This document shows positions 14,073 to 21,596 of a DNA stretch of 23,519 nt, one piece after another (positions within the stretch are counted from its first letter, which is position 1; each line of letters opens with the position of its first letter). The position numbers were made by a program, and so were the translations under genes. Under the pieces are notes generated by a model. The model had not been told where the DNA came from, ran no database searches, and was given only the letters and a program-made list of their open reading frames with translations. The DNA comes from JAOZHU01 sp964506435 (lineage in GTDB: Archaea; Thermoproteota; Bathyarchaeia; Bathyarchaeales; Bathycorpusculaceae), in the NCBI GenBank assembly GCA_964506435.1, contig CAZDLK010000035.1, positions 1-23,519 on the forward strand, given 5' to 3'.

Positions 14073-16352
14073 TTGCGTGTTAAAATCAACGTTACAGGCA
14101 TAGTTCAAGGCGTCGGCTTCCGCCCTTTCGTTTACCGCATCGCCGTAAACAACGGCTTAGCAGGCTATGTGCTGAACAGGGGCGACGCAGGTGTAGAAAT
14201 CCTCGCCGAAGGCACTGAACAGCACATCCAAAACTTTATCCGCGACTTACAAGACAAGAAGCCGCCTTTAGCCCAAATCCACGACGTAATCACCACCGAG
14301 CTCGGCGGCGAAAACGAACACGCAAAATTCACCATTCACAAAAGCTCCGAGGAAACCACGCTTTCAGGCTCAGTTATACCGCCTGACGTAGCCATATGCA
14401 ACGCGTGCCTTGCTGAGTTGCGCGACCCAAAAGACCCGCGGCATGATTACTTTTTCATCACGTGCACTGATTGCGGTCCACGATTCACCATTATTGAGCG
14501 GTTGCCGTATGACCGCAAGAACACCACGATGCGCGAGTTTCCAATGTGCAGCTTCTGCAGGAAAGAATACGAGGACCCGCCTAACAGGCGGTTTCACGCG
14601 GAAACCGTGGCGTGCCCAAAATGCGGACCACAGGTTTACCTCACAACCAGCGATGGCAAGCTCCTTCAGCACAGCGACCCAGTGCGCGAAGCTGGGCGTT
14701 TGCTCTCCGAAGGCGCAGTTTTAGCCGTTAAAGGCTACGGCGGCTTCCACGTTGCCGCATCCGCCGTTAACGACAAGCCCTTATTGGCACTTCGAAAAGC
14801 GAAGCACAGGCGAGCTAAGCCCTTCGCCGTAATGGCTCGAAGCTTGGAAGCAGCAGAAAACTTCGCGGAAATAACCGCAACAGAAAAAGCACTGCTCACT
14901 TCCCCCGCACATCCAATCGTGCTGCTCAACAAAAACAGCCGTTTCACTCTTTCGCCGCTTGTGGCGCCAGACCTGCACAACGTCGGCGTCATGCTGCCCT
15001 ACACTGGCTTGCACTACATGCTCTTTGATGGCGTGGCTGATGCGGCGTTTGTGATGACCAGCGCGAACCCGCCTAACCAACCCATCGTAAAAGACAACGA
15101 CGAAGCCCTCAAAACTCTTGGCGGCACAGTGGATTACTTTTTGTTTCACAACCGTAAAATCGCTTATCGTTGTGACGATTCGGTAACGCGCGTCCACGGA
15201 GACCACAACGTGTTCATTCGCCGCAGCAGAGGCTACGCTCCTGCACCCGTGATGCTCGAGGAAAAAGCAGCGCGTTGCGTGGTGGGCTTAGGCGGCGAGT
15301 TAAACAACACTGCTTGCGTCTTGCTTGGGAATAAGGCGTTCATCAGCCAGCACGTGGGCGACACTGAAAATCTTGAAACCAAAGCTTTCCTTCAAGAAGC
15401 GGCAGGCCACCTTATCCGCTTGACGAACAGCCGCGTTGACGCTGTTGCCTGCGATTTGCATCCGAAATTCACCACGACTAGGCTAGCGCAGGAAATGGCG
15501 GAAGCACACGGTTGGCAACTTGTCCAAGTGCAGCATCACCACGCGCACATCGCAGCGTTAATGATGGAGCATGCAGCAAACGAGATTGTGGGCGTTGCGT
15601 GCGACGGCTACGGCTACGGCGTTGATGGTGCAGCATGGGGCGGCGAAATCCTCCTCGGCACTCGCAACTCAGCCGACTTTAAGCGCTTGGCGCATCTGGA
15701 GCCGCAGCCGCTGATAGGCGGAGATGTGGCAACCCGCTATCCCCTGCGCATAGCAGCAGCAATTCTCAACAAGAAGCGTGACGTGGCGCCGTGGCTTCTG
15801 CAGAACGTTGGGCACTTGCTTCACGGCGAAAACGAAGCTGAACTTCTGCTTCATCAGCTTAGGCAGGGCGTCGGCGCGGTTGAGACTACAAGTTGTGGCA
15901 GAATCTTGGACGCTGTTGCTGCTGTGCTGGGCGTATGCTATGAGCGTACGTATGAGGGGGAACCAGCTATGAAGCTTGAGTCTGCAGCTTTGCGGGGCAG
16001 GGATGCGTTGAAAATTAAGCCCATAGTAAACGGTAGCGAGTTAGAGACTACGCGGTTGCTTTTGGAGATTTTCGAAAACCGCGACAAGTTCCGCACTGCG
16101 GATTTGGCTTATTCCGCGCATGCTTACTTAGCCGCGGGCTTAGCTGCGTTGGCTGTGGATGAAGCTTTGGAGAATGGCGTTCGCACGGTTGGTTTCTCAG
16201 GCGGTGCAGCCTGCAACGCGTTGCTAGCTTCGCTTATGCGTGCGCGTGTGGAGGCGGCTGGTTTGCGTTTTCTTGTGCATGAGGCGGTGCCTGCGGGTGA
16301 CGGGGGAGTTTCTTTTGGTCAAGCAGTGGTTGGTGGATTCTGGAGGTTTTAG
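14073..16352 (+). CDS. hypF: Carbamoyltransferase HypF
   Basis: The 759-residue protein is a complete HypF. Domain 1 (1-90) is acylphosphatase-like with VQGVGFRPFVYRIA and GYVLNRGDAGVEI. Domain 2 has two zinc fingers, each C-x2-C-x18-C-x2-C (Cys 109/112/131/134 and 159/162/181/184). Domain 3 (about 200-385) is YrdC-like (AVKGYGGFHVAA, KHRRAKPFAVM, TSANPPNQPI). Domain 4 (about 390-759) is Kae1-like with VQHHHAHIAALM and CDGYGYGVDGAAWGGE. HypF uses carbamoyl phosphate and ATP to make the thiocarboxamide on HypE that becomes the CN ligand of [NiFe]-hydrogenases. The start is TTG 14073 with GAAGG 8 bases upstream. A TATA-like ACGTATAAGA sits at about 14029-14038. hypC and hypD follow on the same strand. 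Confidence 0.97.
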   Translation: MRVKINVTGIVQGVGFRPFVYRIAVNNGLAGYVLNRGDAGVEILAEGTEQHIQNFIRDLQDKKPPLAQIHDVITTELGGENEHAKFTIHKSSEETTLSGSVIPPDVAICNACLAELRDPKDPRHDYFFITCTDCGPRFTIIERLPYDRKNTTMREFPMCSFCRKEYEDPPNRRFHAETVACPKCGPQVYLTTSDGKLLQHSDPVREAGRLLSEGAVLAVKGYGGFHVAASAVNDKPLLALRKAKHRRAKPFAVMARSLEAAENFAEITATEKALLTSPAHPIVLLNKNSRFTLSPLVAPDLHNVGVMLPYTGLHYMLFDGVADAAFVMTSANPPNQPIVKDNDEALKTLGGTVDYFLFHNRKIAYRCDDSVTRVHGDHNVFIRRSRGYAPAPVMLEEKAARCVVGLGGELNNTACVLLGNKAFISQHVGDTENLETKAFLQEAAGHLIRLTNSRVDAVACDLHPKFTTTRLAQEMAEAHGWQLVQVQHHHAHIAALMMEHAANEIVGVACDGYGYGVDGAAWGGEILLGTRNSADFKRLAHLEPQPLIGGDVATRYPLRIAAAILNKKRDVAPWLLQNVGHLLHGENEAELLLHQLRQGVGAVETTSCGRILDAVAAVLGVCYERTYEGEPAMKLESAALRGRDALKIKPIVNGSELETTRLLLEIFENRDKFRTADLAYSAHAYLAAGLAALAVDEALENGVRTVGFSGGAACNALLASLMRARVEAAGLRFLVHEAVPAGDGGVSFGQAVVGGFWRF

Positions 16353-16392
16353 ACCATAACCATTTTATCGCCGTTTACTCTCGGTTTATGGT
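16353..16392 (+). promoter_or_regulatory. Inverted repeat between hypF and hypC
   Basis: ACCATAA at 16353-16359 pairs with TTATGGT at 16386-16392, with a 26-base loop. It starts right after the hypF stop codon and ends 9 bases before the hypC ATG. It may be a processing stem or a DNA-binding site, or chance in an AT-rich spacer. Confidence 0.3.
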
Positions 16393-16401
16393 TGATAAGG
16401 C

Positions 16402-16626
16402 ATGTGTTTGGCGATTCCAGCACGCGTTAGAAGCGTCAATGGCGACAAGGCTCAAGTGGACTTCGGCGAAGGCGTCTTACGCGAGGTTAACGTTGCGCTT
16501 GTTAACGCGAAAGTGGGCGATTACGTTTTGGTGCACGCGGGCTACGCTATTCAGTTGATGGATGAGAAGGACGCTTTGGAAACTTTGAGCTTGTGGAACG
16601 AGATTCTCGCGTCTCAAAAAGAGTAA
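16402..16626 (+). CDS. hypC: Hydrogenase assembly chaperone HypC/HybG family
   Basis: The 74-residue protein starts with MCLAIPARV; the Cys at position 2 is the essential HypC residue, exposed after removal of Met, which binds the Fe(CN)2CO unit with HypD and hands it to the hydrogenase large subunit. The small beta-barrel continues (AQVDFGEGVLREVNVALV, VGDYVLVHAGYAIQLMDEKDA) and ends with a short helix, normal for the family. It lies 49 bases after hypF and overlaps or abuts hypD depending on the hypD start. The hydrogenase it serves is not in the window. Confidence 0.96.
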   Translation: MCLAIPARVRSVNGDKAQVDFGEGVLREVNVALVNAKVGDYVLVHAGYAIQLMDEKDALETLSLWNEILASQKE

Positions 16627-16643
16627 AGGACAAAGTGGAGATT

Positions 16644-17726
16644 ATGGCGGAGAAACTCAGGTTTCGAGACCCAGCACTGGCAAGAGACGTAGCGCAGAAA
16701 ATTCACGATTTAACGCCGAAGGAGCAGACCGTTAAAGTATGCCATGTCTGCGGCACACATGAGTGGACGATTACGCATTATGGTTTGCGCAGCCTCTTGC
16801 CCTCAAACGTTGAGGTCATAGCTGGACCAGGCTGCCCCGTGTGCATAGTCCCTGCATCCGAGGTTGATGCCGCTGTTGAATTAGCGTTGAAAGGCATAGT
16901 TGTTACGTGTTTCGGCGACTTGCTCCGCGTGCCAGGCTCGCACATGTCACTGTTAGACGCTAAAGCCAAAGGTGCTGATGTTCGTGTAGTTTACAGTGTA
17001 AGCGACGCTGTTCAAATGGCTGCAAGCGAGGCAAATCGCGAGTTTGTTTTTTTCGCAGTAGGTTTTGAAACAACAGCGCCCTCCACGGCAGTTGAGATCT
17101 CGCAGAAGCCGCCCAGCAACCTGAGTTTTCTGGTTTCACATCGTGTGATTCCGCCAGCCATGGAATTGCTGGCGAAAATGGATGATTTAAATTTGAACGG
17201 GTTCATTGCGCCTGGTCACGTCAGCACAATAATTGGGCTTAAACCCTACGAGGTTTTCCCTCGAAAGTATGGTTTGCCAACCGTCGTTGCAGGATTCGAA
17301 CCGTTGGACCTGCTGTTTGGGGTCTATATGATTCTTAAACAGTTAAGCGATAACAAGCCTGCGCTGGAAAATGAGTATGTGCGTGCTGTGCAGTGGGAAG
17401 GCAACACGCGAGCGCAGAAGCTAATCAACGAGGTTTTTGATGTTGCAGATGGCAAGTGGCGGGGGCTAGGCACTATTCCCGCTTCTAAGCTTACGCTTAA
17501 AAAACAATATGCCGCGTATGATGCGTTGTTGAAGTATAACGTTAAGGTTGCTGAGGGCATTGATTCGCAGCCTGGCTGCCGTTGCCACTTGGTGGTTGTC
17601 GGTAAAATTAAGCCTAATGAATGCCCGTTGTTTATGCAGGCTTGCACTCCGCAGAATCCAGTAGGCGCCTGCATGGTAAGCATGGAGGGCACGTGCAGGG
17701 TGTGGGCGAAAACAAGTAGCGCTTAA
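16644..17726 (+). CDS. hypD: Hydrogenase maturation protein HypD
   Basis: HypD is the scaffold on which the Fe(CN)2CO group is built with HypC. The Cys motifs are intact: VCHVCGTHEW (Cys about 33 and 36) and AGPGCPVCIVP (about 64 and 67). FFAVGFETTAPSTAVEI and GFIAPGHVSTIIGL follow. The C-terminal [4Fe-4S] segment has PGCRCHLVV, NECPLFMQACTP and GACMVSMEGTCRVW. ATG 16644 gives 360 residues, in line with the family, and begins MAEKLRFRDPALARDVAQK; GTG 16635 with AAAGGA just upstream, or GTG 16593 inside hypC, would extend it by 3 or 17 residues. The downstream neighbour is convergent, 17 bases away. Confidence 0.97.
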   Translation: MAEKLRFRDPALARDVAQKIHDLTPKEQTVKVCHVCGTHEWTITHYGLRSLLPSNVEVIAGPGCPVCIVPASEVDAAVELALKGIVVTCFGDLLRVPGSHMSLLDAKAKGADVRVVYSVSDAVQMAASEANREFVFFAVGFETTAPSTAVEISQKPPSNLSFLVSHRVIPPAMELLAKMDDLNLNGFIAPGHVSTIIGLKPYEVFPRKYGLPTVVAGFEPLDLLFGVYMILKQLSDNKPALENEYVRAVQWEGNTRAQKLINEVFDVADGKWRGLGTIPASKLTLKKQYAAYDALLKYNVKVAEGIDSQPGCRCHLVVVGKIKPNECPLFMQACTPQNPVGACMVSMEGTCRVWAKTSSA

Positions 17727-17743
17727 CTATGTGTTGATTGTGG

Positions 17744-19021
17744 TTAGCCCGTTGATACTTTAATTTTTGCGATTTCTCCAGTGTCTGCCCAAAGTCCTAC
17801 GGATATGCGGTTGATTCCGCCAGCGTAAACTTTGTCCAGAGAAAACGTTACGTACCAGTAGGGAATCAGCGCTAAGCCGCCTCTGATGCTTGGGTGGAAC
17901 ATAACAGAGACAGGCTCATCCAACACTGTGAAATCATGCACTTCCACACCGTTGGCTGTCCAAGTGTAGTCTTTCAAGGCGTTTCTTGCAATTTCAATGG
18001 CTTCTTGGCGTGAGATGTCGATTTGGGTGCTTCCGATTGTGAAGAGGAACCAGCCGTCAGTTACTTCTGTCAGCGCATTGTCTTCAAAGATCAGGCTTAG
18101 GCTTTTGGGTGAAAAGTCCACGCCGTTTTCCGTGTACATCCACAGAACTTCTGTTCTATCTCCAGCGATAGAAATGCTGAACTTCATGTCGCCGTCTGTT
18201 ACTTCAATGTTCTGCATCTCGTTAACTTGAGCGGCTATTTCCTTCATGTCGTCCACGTAAGCAGCATCTGCATAGTCACTGTATCTCTCAAGAAAGCTTT
18301 TAGCAGCATCCAGCGTATCGGCAGATTGGGGCTGAGTGTAGATTGGGTCGCCTTCAAGCACGATGAGTTGGTAGCGCGATAAGTTTTTGTTTCTGAATTT
18401 CAGGACCACGTCAACTTTGCTTTCGTTGCTTGTCAAAGCGTATTTCACTATTTCTTCTAGTATTCCACCGATGTCTGTGCGGTATTCCACTGTGTCGCTC
18501 ATCAAGGTTAGTTGATATTGTGTTATGTCCAGTTGGGCAACATCTTGGAGGAAAAACAGTGCTTTCCCAGTGCTGTTGCTCCATGCGAGGAGTTGTTGAT
18601 ACTTGGCTTCCCAGCTTTCCCGCTCCTGAGCTGATTGGTTTAGAGCAGCGGTTTGAACGTAGGCTATGCTTGCCACAAGCACGATGATTATAATTGATAA
18701 TGCGAGAATTGTTTTCCACTTGAAAGGTAATGCTCGGAAGCGTTGTGGTTGTATGTTCGGTGCTTCTTCTACGCTTCGCATGGTGTTCACGCAGGTTTCT
18801 CCGAATCTTGACAGCCGGTATTTGCCGTCGTCTGTTTTGGTTACAAGTTCTCCGAGGCTTTCCAAGTGGTAAGTCAAGTGGGAACTGGAGATTCCGAGGT
18901 AATCTAGCATTTGCGAAAACGTCATTGTTTTTTCGGAGAGCATGCGGAGAATTTTGCGGCGCGCAGGATGCTTTAGAGAACTGAACATGGTTGAGTAAAT
19001 TTCTTCCTCTGGATCAGACAT
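17744..19021 (-). CDS. Membrane-anchored ArsR-like winged-helix regulator with large extracytoplasmic domain
   Basis: The 425-residue protein has an N-terminal winged helix (about 8-80; FSSLKHPARRKILRMLSEK, then MLDYLGISSSHLTYHLESL and the wing KTDDGKYRLSRFGE), a basic patch, and one membrane helix at about 104-123. Residues 124-425 lie on the other side of the membrane. That part starts as a helical stalk (ALNQSAQERESWEAKYQQLL), continues with beta-rich sequence, and contains a PepSY-like segment (ISRQEAIEIARNALKDYTW) near the end. It looks like a one-component membrane regulator that senses something outside and binds DNA inside; neither signal nor target is known. It lies between hypD and hypE, so a link to hydrogenase genes is possible but unproved. 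ATG 19021 has GGTGGGG just upstream. Confidence 0.8.
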   Translation of the reverse strand: MSDPEEEIYSTMFSSLKHPARRKILRMLSEKTMTFSQMLDYLGISSSHLTYHLESLGELVTKTDDGKYRLSRFGETCVNTMRSVEEAPNIQPQRFRALPFKWKTILALSIIIIVLVASIAYVQTAALNQSAQERESWEAKYQQLLAWSNSTGKALFFLQDVAQLDITQYQLTLMSDTVEYRTDIGGILEEIVKYALTSNESKVDVVLKFRNKNLSRYQLIVLEGDPIYTQPQSADTLDAAKSFLERYSDYADAAYVDDMKEIAAQVNEMQNIEVTDGDMKFSISIAGDRTEVLWMYTENGVDFSPKSLSLIFEDNALTEVTDGWFLFTIGSTQIDISRQEAIEIARNALKDYTWTANGVEVHDFTVLDEPVSVMFHPSIRGGLALIPYWYVTFSLDKVYAGGINRISVGLWADTGEIAKIKVSTG

Positions 19022-19118
19022 TACCCCACCAACCTTACCTGTAATTATTGCAGAAGTAGCTTAGAAAACTTGTGTTGCAAATTTTGCTGCAGAGAACGCG
19101 CGCCGCGTTTAATTGCGT

Positions 19119-20186
19119 CTAGCAGATTCTTGGAACTGGGTCGCCTACGGGCCGCGCGATTATCCGTTTGCCGCCTACCAGCGTCTGCATAGCTACGCCT
19201 TTGAATTGGCTTGTGGCTTCGCCGATTATCTCCGCATTTTTGCCCTCGCTCATCTGCTTCAGAAAGTTCAGCACTTGCTCTGCCTTTGCAGGCACTGCGC
19301 CTATGATTATTTTTCCTTCGTTGCCCACTTCCAAGGGGTCTAAGCCTAGCATCTCGCAGGCGGTTTGCACGTCTTCTCTGATTGGGACTTTTTCTTCGTG
19401 AATTAGTATGCCAACTTGGGATTTTTCGCTCCACTCGTTCAACGCGTCGGCTAAGCCGCCTCTTGTGGGGTCTTTCATAGCTACTATGCCGCCTGTTTCG
19501 TTGAGCATGCGCTGAATCATGCGGTTTAAGGGTTTAACGTCGGATTTTATTTCGCTTCCAAACTTTAAGCCCTGTTGCGCTGAGAGCACTGCTAAGCCGT
19601 GGTCTCCTATCGTGCCTGACAATATTATTTTGTCGCCTGCGCTCACGTTAGCGTCCAGCGTCCAACGCGCGGAGAAGCTGTTTCGGTGTTGCTTGACAAC
19701 TTTTAAGTTGTTTTCCAACGCTGCGGTTCTTCTGCCTATGCCTGAAACGTTCATGACGCAGCCGCCTAAACTGCCCTTCTCCACGACTTTGGTGTCGCCT
19801 GTGACCACGCCCACGCCTGCTTCACTGCATGTGCTTTGCATACTGGCTAAGATTTTTTCTAAATCTGAAAGCGCTAAGCCTTCTTCCAGAATCAAACCGC
19901 AAGCCAAAGCGTATGGCTCAGCGCCTAACGCTGCAATGTCGTTTACTGTCCCAGAAATAGCCAAACGCCCGATGTCGCCGCCTGAAAAGAAAAGCGGCTT
20001 AACCGCGTGCGAATCACTTTTAAACACCACGTCGCCCACGACAGCCGCGTCATCCAGCGCTTCCAGCGGAATTTCAGCGTTGCTGTATCCGCCTAAATAT
20101 TTCACAATGTAATCTTTGACTAAGCTGTGCATGACGGTGCCGCCTGCACCATGCAGCATAGTAATAGTGTCTTTCTTACTGCTCAT
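19119..20186 (-). CDS. hypE: Hydrogenase maturation protein HypE
   Basis: The 355-residue protein matches HypE, an ATP-dependent dehydratase of the AIR synthase/ThiL/SelD superfamily. It turns its own C-terminal thiocarboxamide, received from HypF, into a thiocyanate, the source of the cyanide ligands. Visible blocks are MLHGAGGTVMHSLV, LDDAAVVGD, SGGDIGRLAISGTVNDIAAL, VVTGDTKVVEKG and KDPTRGGLADALNEWSE. It ends in the required PRIC, with the acceptor Cys as the last residue. ATG 20186 is chosen because homology begins there; the frame is open for 29 more codons to TTG or other codons near 20273, and that extension is basic and Cys-containing with no family match. AGGAAG about 10 bases upstream is the ribosome binding site. 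It is separated from hypFCD by the membrane regulator. Confidence 0.96.
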   Translation of the reverse strand: MSSKKDTITMLHGAGGTVMHSLVKDYIVKYLGGYSNAEIPLEALDDAAVVGDVVFKSDSHAVKPLFFSGGDIGRLAISGTVNDIAALGAEPYALACGLILEEGLALSDLEKILASMQSTCSEAGVGVVTGDTKVVEKGSLGGCVMNVSGIGRRTAALENNLKVVKQHRNSFSARWTLDANVSAGDKIILSGTIGDHGLAVLSAQQGLKFGSEIKSDVKPLNRMIQRMLNETGGIVAMKDPTRGGLADALNEWSEKSQVGILIHEEKVPIREDVQTACEMLGLDPLEVGNEGKIIIGAVPAKAEQVLNFLKQMSEGKNAEIIGEATSQFKGVAMQTLVGGKRIIARPVGDPVPRIC

Positions 20187-20285
20187 TTTGCTTCGTCTTC
20201 CTGCCTGTTTAAGGCTTCTCGGTGAAACATAAACACATCGCAGCTTCAATTTGCATCTTACGGCAAAGCACATGATAGATAAGCC

Positions 20286-21341
20286 CTAGGTCTGCGTGTC
20301 GGTGCCTTCGGCTGACTGCTGCTTTTTTCGCGTTCTCTTAAGTAAAAGTGCTACAGTAGCAACCAAAAAGGCATTTATTATTACTGATGCGATGATTACG
20401 GCGATTACAGTTTCGTACAAGTTTCCTTCATTTTCTGGCGTATTTGTAGGTTGGGCTGAGGGTGAAGTTGAGGTTGGTGTTGATTCAGGCGGTGGATAAG
20501 GTGGCAAAGTGGGTGTTGGCTCAGGAGTTGGTGTTGGTGGAGGAGGAGTTGGCGTCGGAAAAGCAACGGTGTCTCCGGGATATTCAGAGTTTCCTTCAAC
20601 CGTTGCCGTGCCTGAATCCACTTGGACGCTAGCAGTGCGAAACGGAAGATAGAACTTGTTGTTTGTTATGATTGCTCCGTTGACATTGGTTGCATGAACG
20701 CCGTAGGCTGACCCAAATCTGTTCATGTCTGCCGGAGGGTTAGGGTATAGACCATTATCGACGTACGCGATTATGTTGTTGTTTGAGATTGTGGGCGAAC
20801 CTCCACCGATATAAATTACTGAGGCAGAATCTAAAGTCCCCTTCAACGTGTTGTAGGAAATTGTCGGCGAACCATCGTTTATGGTAATTGTGGTGGACGC
20901 TTGCCCACCTTGCAGATAACTGTTCTTTATTGTCACAGAGCCACTGATGTAAACTGGAAGGCTCATGAGAACCGCATTTTCAATTATCGAGTTTGCACCA
21001 CTTGTTGATGTAAAAGTTATGTAACCGCCGCTGAAATAAATCCGATTGTCACTGCTGCCTTTAGCGATTAGCGTTCCGTTCACACGCAAATAACCTTCAA
21101 TATTTACGCTTGACCCTGCCTCAATTGTCAGTGTAGCACCAAGATTTACCACAACTTGCCCAAATTGGTAGGGACCATTCTCCTTGGTAAGTGTCACATT
21201 TGAACTTATCATTCCATTAACCTCATTATAGGTTTGAGCATTGCAAAAAGGCAAGACGCCAATCAAAGCCCAACCGCTACTGCTTGTTAAGGCTATCAAG
21301 AACACAACCAGCAAGAACTTCCTGTTCAAACCTAGCCCCAA
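20286..21341 (-). CDS. Secreted, membrane-anchored beta-helix surface protein
   Basis: The 351-residue protein has a Sec signal peptide (basic LNRK, hydrophobic core FLLVVFLIALTSSS, likely cleavage after CNAQ). A right-handed parallel beta-helix region covers about 40-255, with repeated rungs such as SPTISYNTLKG, SPTISNNNIIAY and GAIITNNKFYLP, as in NosD/pectate-lyase-like domains. A Pro/Thr-rich linker (260-304, runs of PTPTP), one membrane helix (311-334) and a basic cytoplasmic tail (LKRTRKKQQ) follow. It would be a cell-surface protein; beta-helices often bind or cut polysaccharides, but I see no catalytic motif. The TTG at 21341 is directly preceded by an in-frame TAG; TTG 21329 (LNRKFLL), with GGGG 6 bases before it, is equally possible. 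Confidence 0.82.
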   Translation of the reverse strand: MGLGLNRKFLLVVFLIALTSSSGWALIGVLPFCNAQTYNEVNGMISSNVTLTKENGPYQFGQVVVNLGATLTIEAGSSVNIEGYLRVNGTLIAKGSSDNRIYFSGGYITFTSTSGANSIIENAVLMSLPVYISGSVTIKNSYLQGGQASTTITINDGSPTISYNTLKGTLDSASVIYIGGGSPTISNNNIIAYVDNGLYPNPPADMNRFGSAYGVHATNVNGAIITNNKFYLPFRTASVQVDSGTATVEGNSEYPGDTVAFPTPTPPPPTPTPEPTPTLPPYPPPESTPTSTSPSAQPTNTPENEGNLYETVIAVIIASVIINAFLVATVALLLKRTRKKQQSAEGTDTQT

Positions 21342-21460
21342 CTAAGACTCAGGTCGAACTTGTACTTAATTTTTGCCAGCAGAAACCGCACTCCTCAGCT
21401 TGCTAAACGAAAACACCATATCAATACGCTCAGACCTACCTTCGGAACACAAATAGCTCC

Positions 21461-21533
21461 TTTATATAATGGGGGTATAGACTAATCTGAGCAGCGAACG
21501 GTGCCTATTTATAGTTTAAATAAGGGGGTATAG
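21461..21533 (-). promoter_or_regulatory. Two direct repeats of a C-rich box joined to TATA elements
   Basis: On the minus strand CTATACCCCC occurs twice, 53 bases apart (21524-21533 and 21471-21480). Each copy is followed at once by an AT-rich TATA-like element: TTATTTAAACTATAAATAGG in the first and ATTATATAAAGG in the second. They lie in the 255-base gap between secY and the beta-helix gene and face the latter. The second would start transcription roughly 95 bases before the start codon. The repeated box probably marks a regulator or BRE-extended promoter. The rest of the gap (21342-21460 and 21534-21596) shows nothing else I can support. Confidence 0.5.
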
Positions 21534-21596
21534 TTTTTTCCACGCGCTAGTTTTCAGCAAGCCGCTGCTTACTTGCAGCATCAGAGCCTTTAGGGA

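Noticed and set aside
14781..15206. 141-residue minus-strand frame
   Set aside because: It is antisense to the YrdC part of hypF; Cys/His/Val-rich shadow without start signals.
19519..20112. 197-residue plus-strand frame
   Set aside because: It lies fully antisense to hypE, whose motifs are complete; the frame is Ser/Pro-rich with no recognisable domain.
20405..20599. Out-of-frame HQHQ/HPQP-rich frame inside the surface-protein gene
   Set aside because: It is the frame-shifted reading of the Pro/Thr linker repeats, not a separate gene.
21340..21440. Tiny minus-strand frames of 17-21 codons between secY and the surface-protein gene
   Set aside because: They lack composition or spacing support and could arise by chance; not reported as genes.
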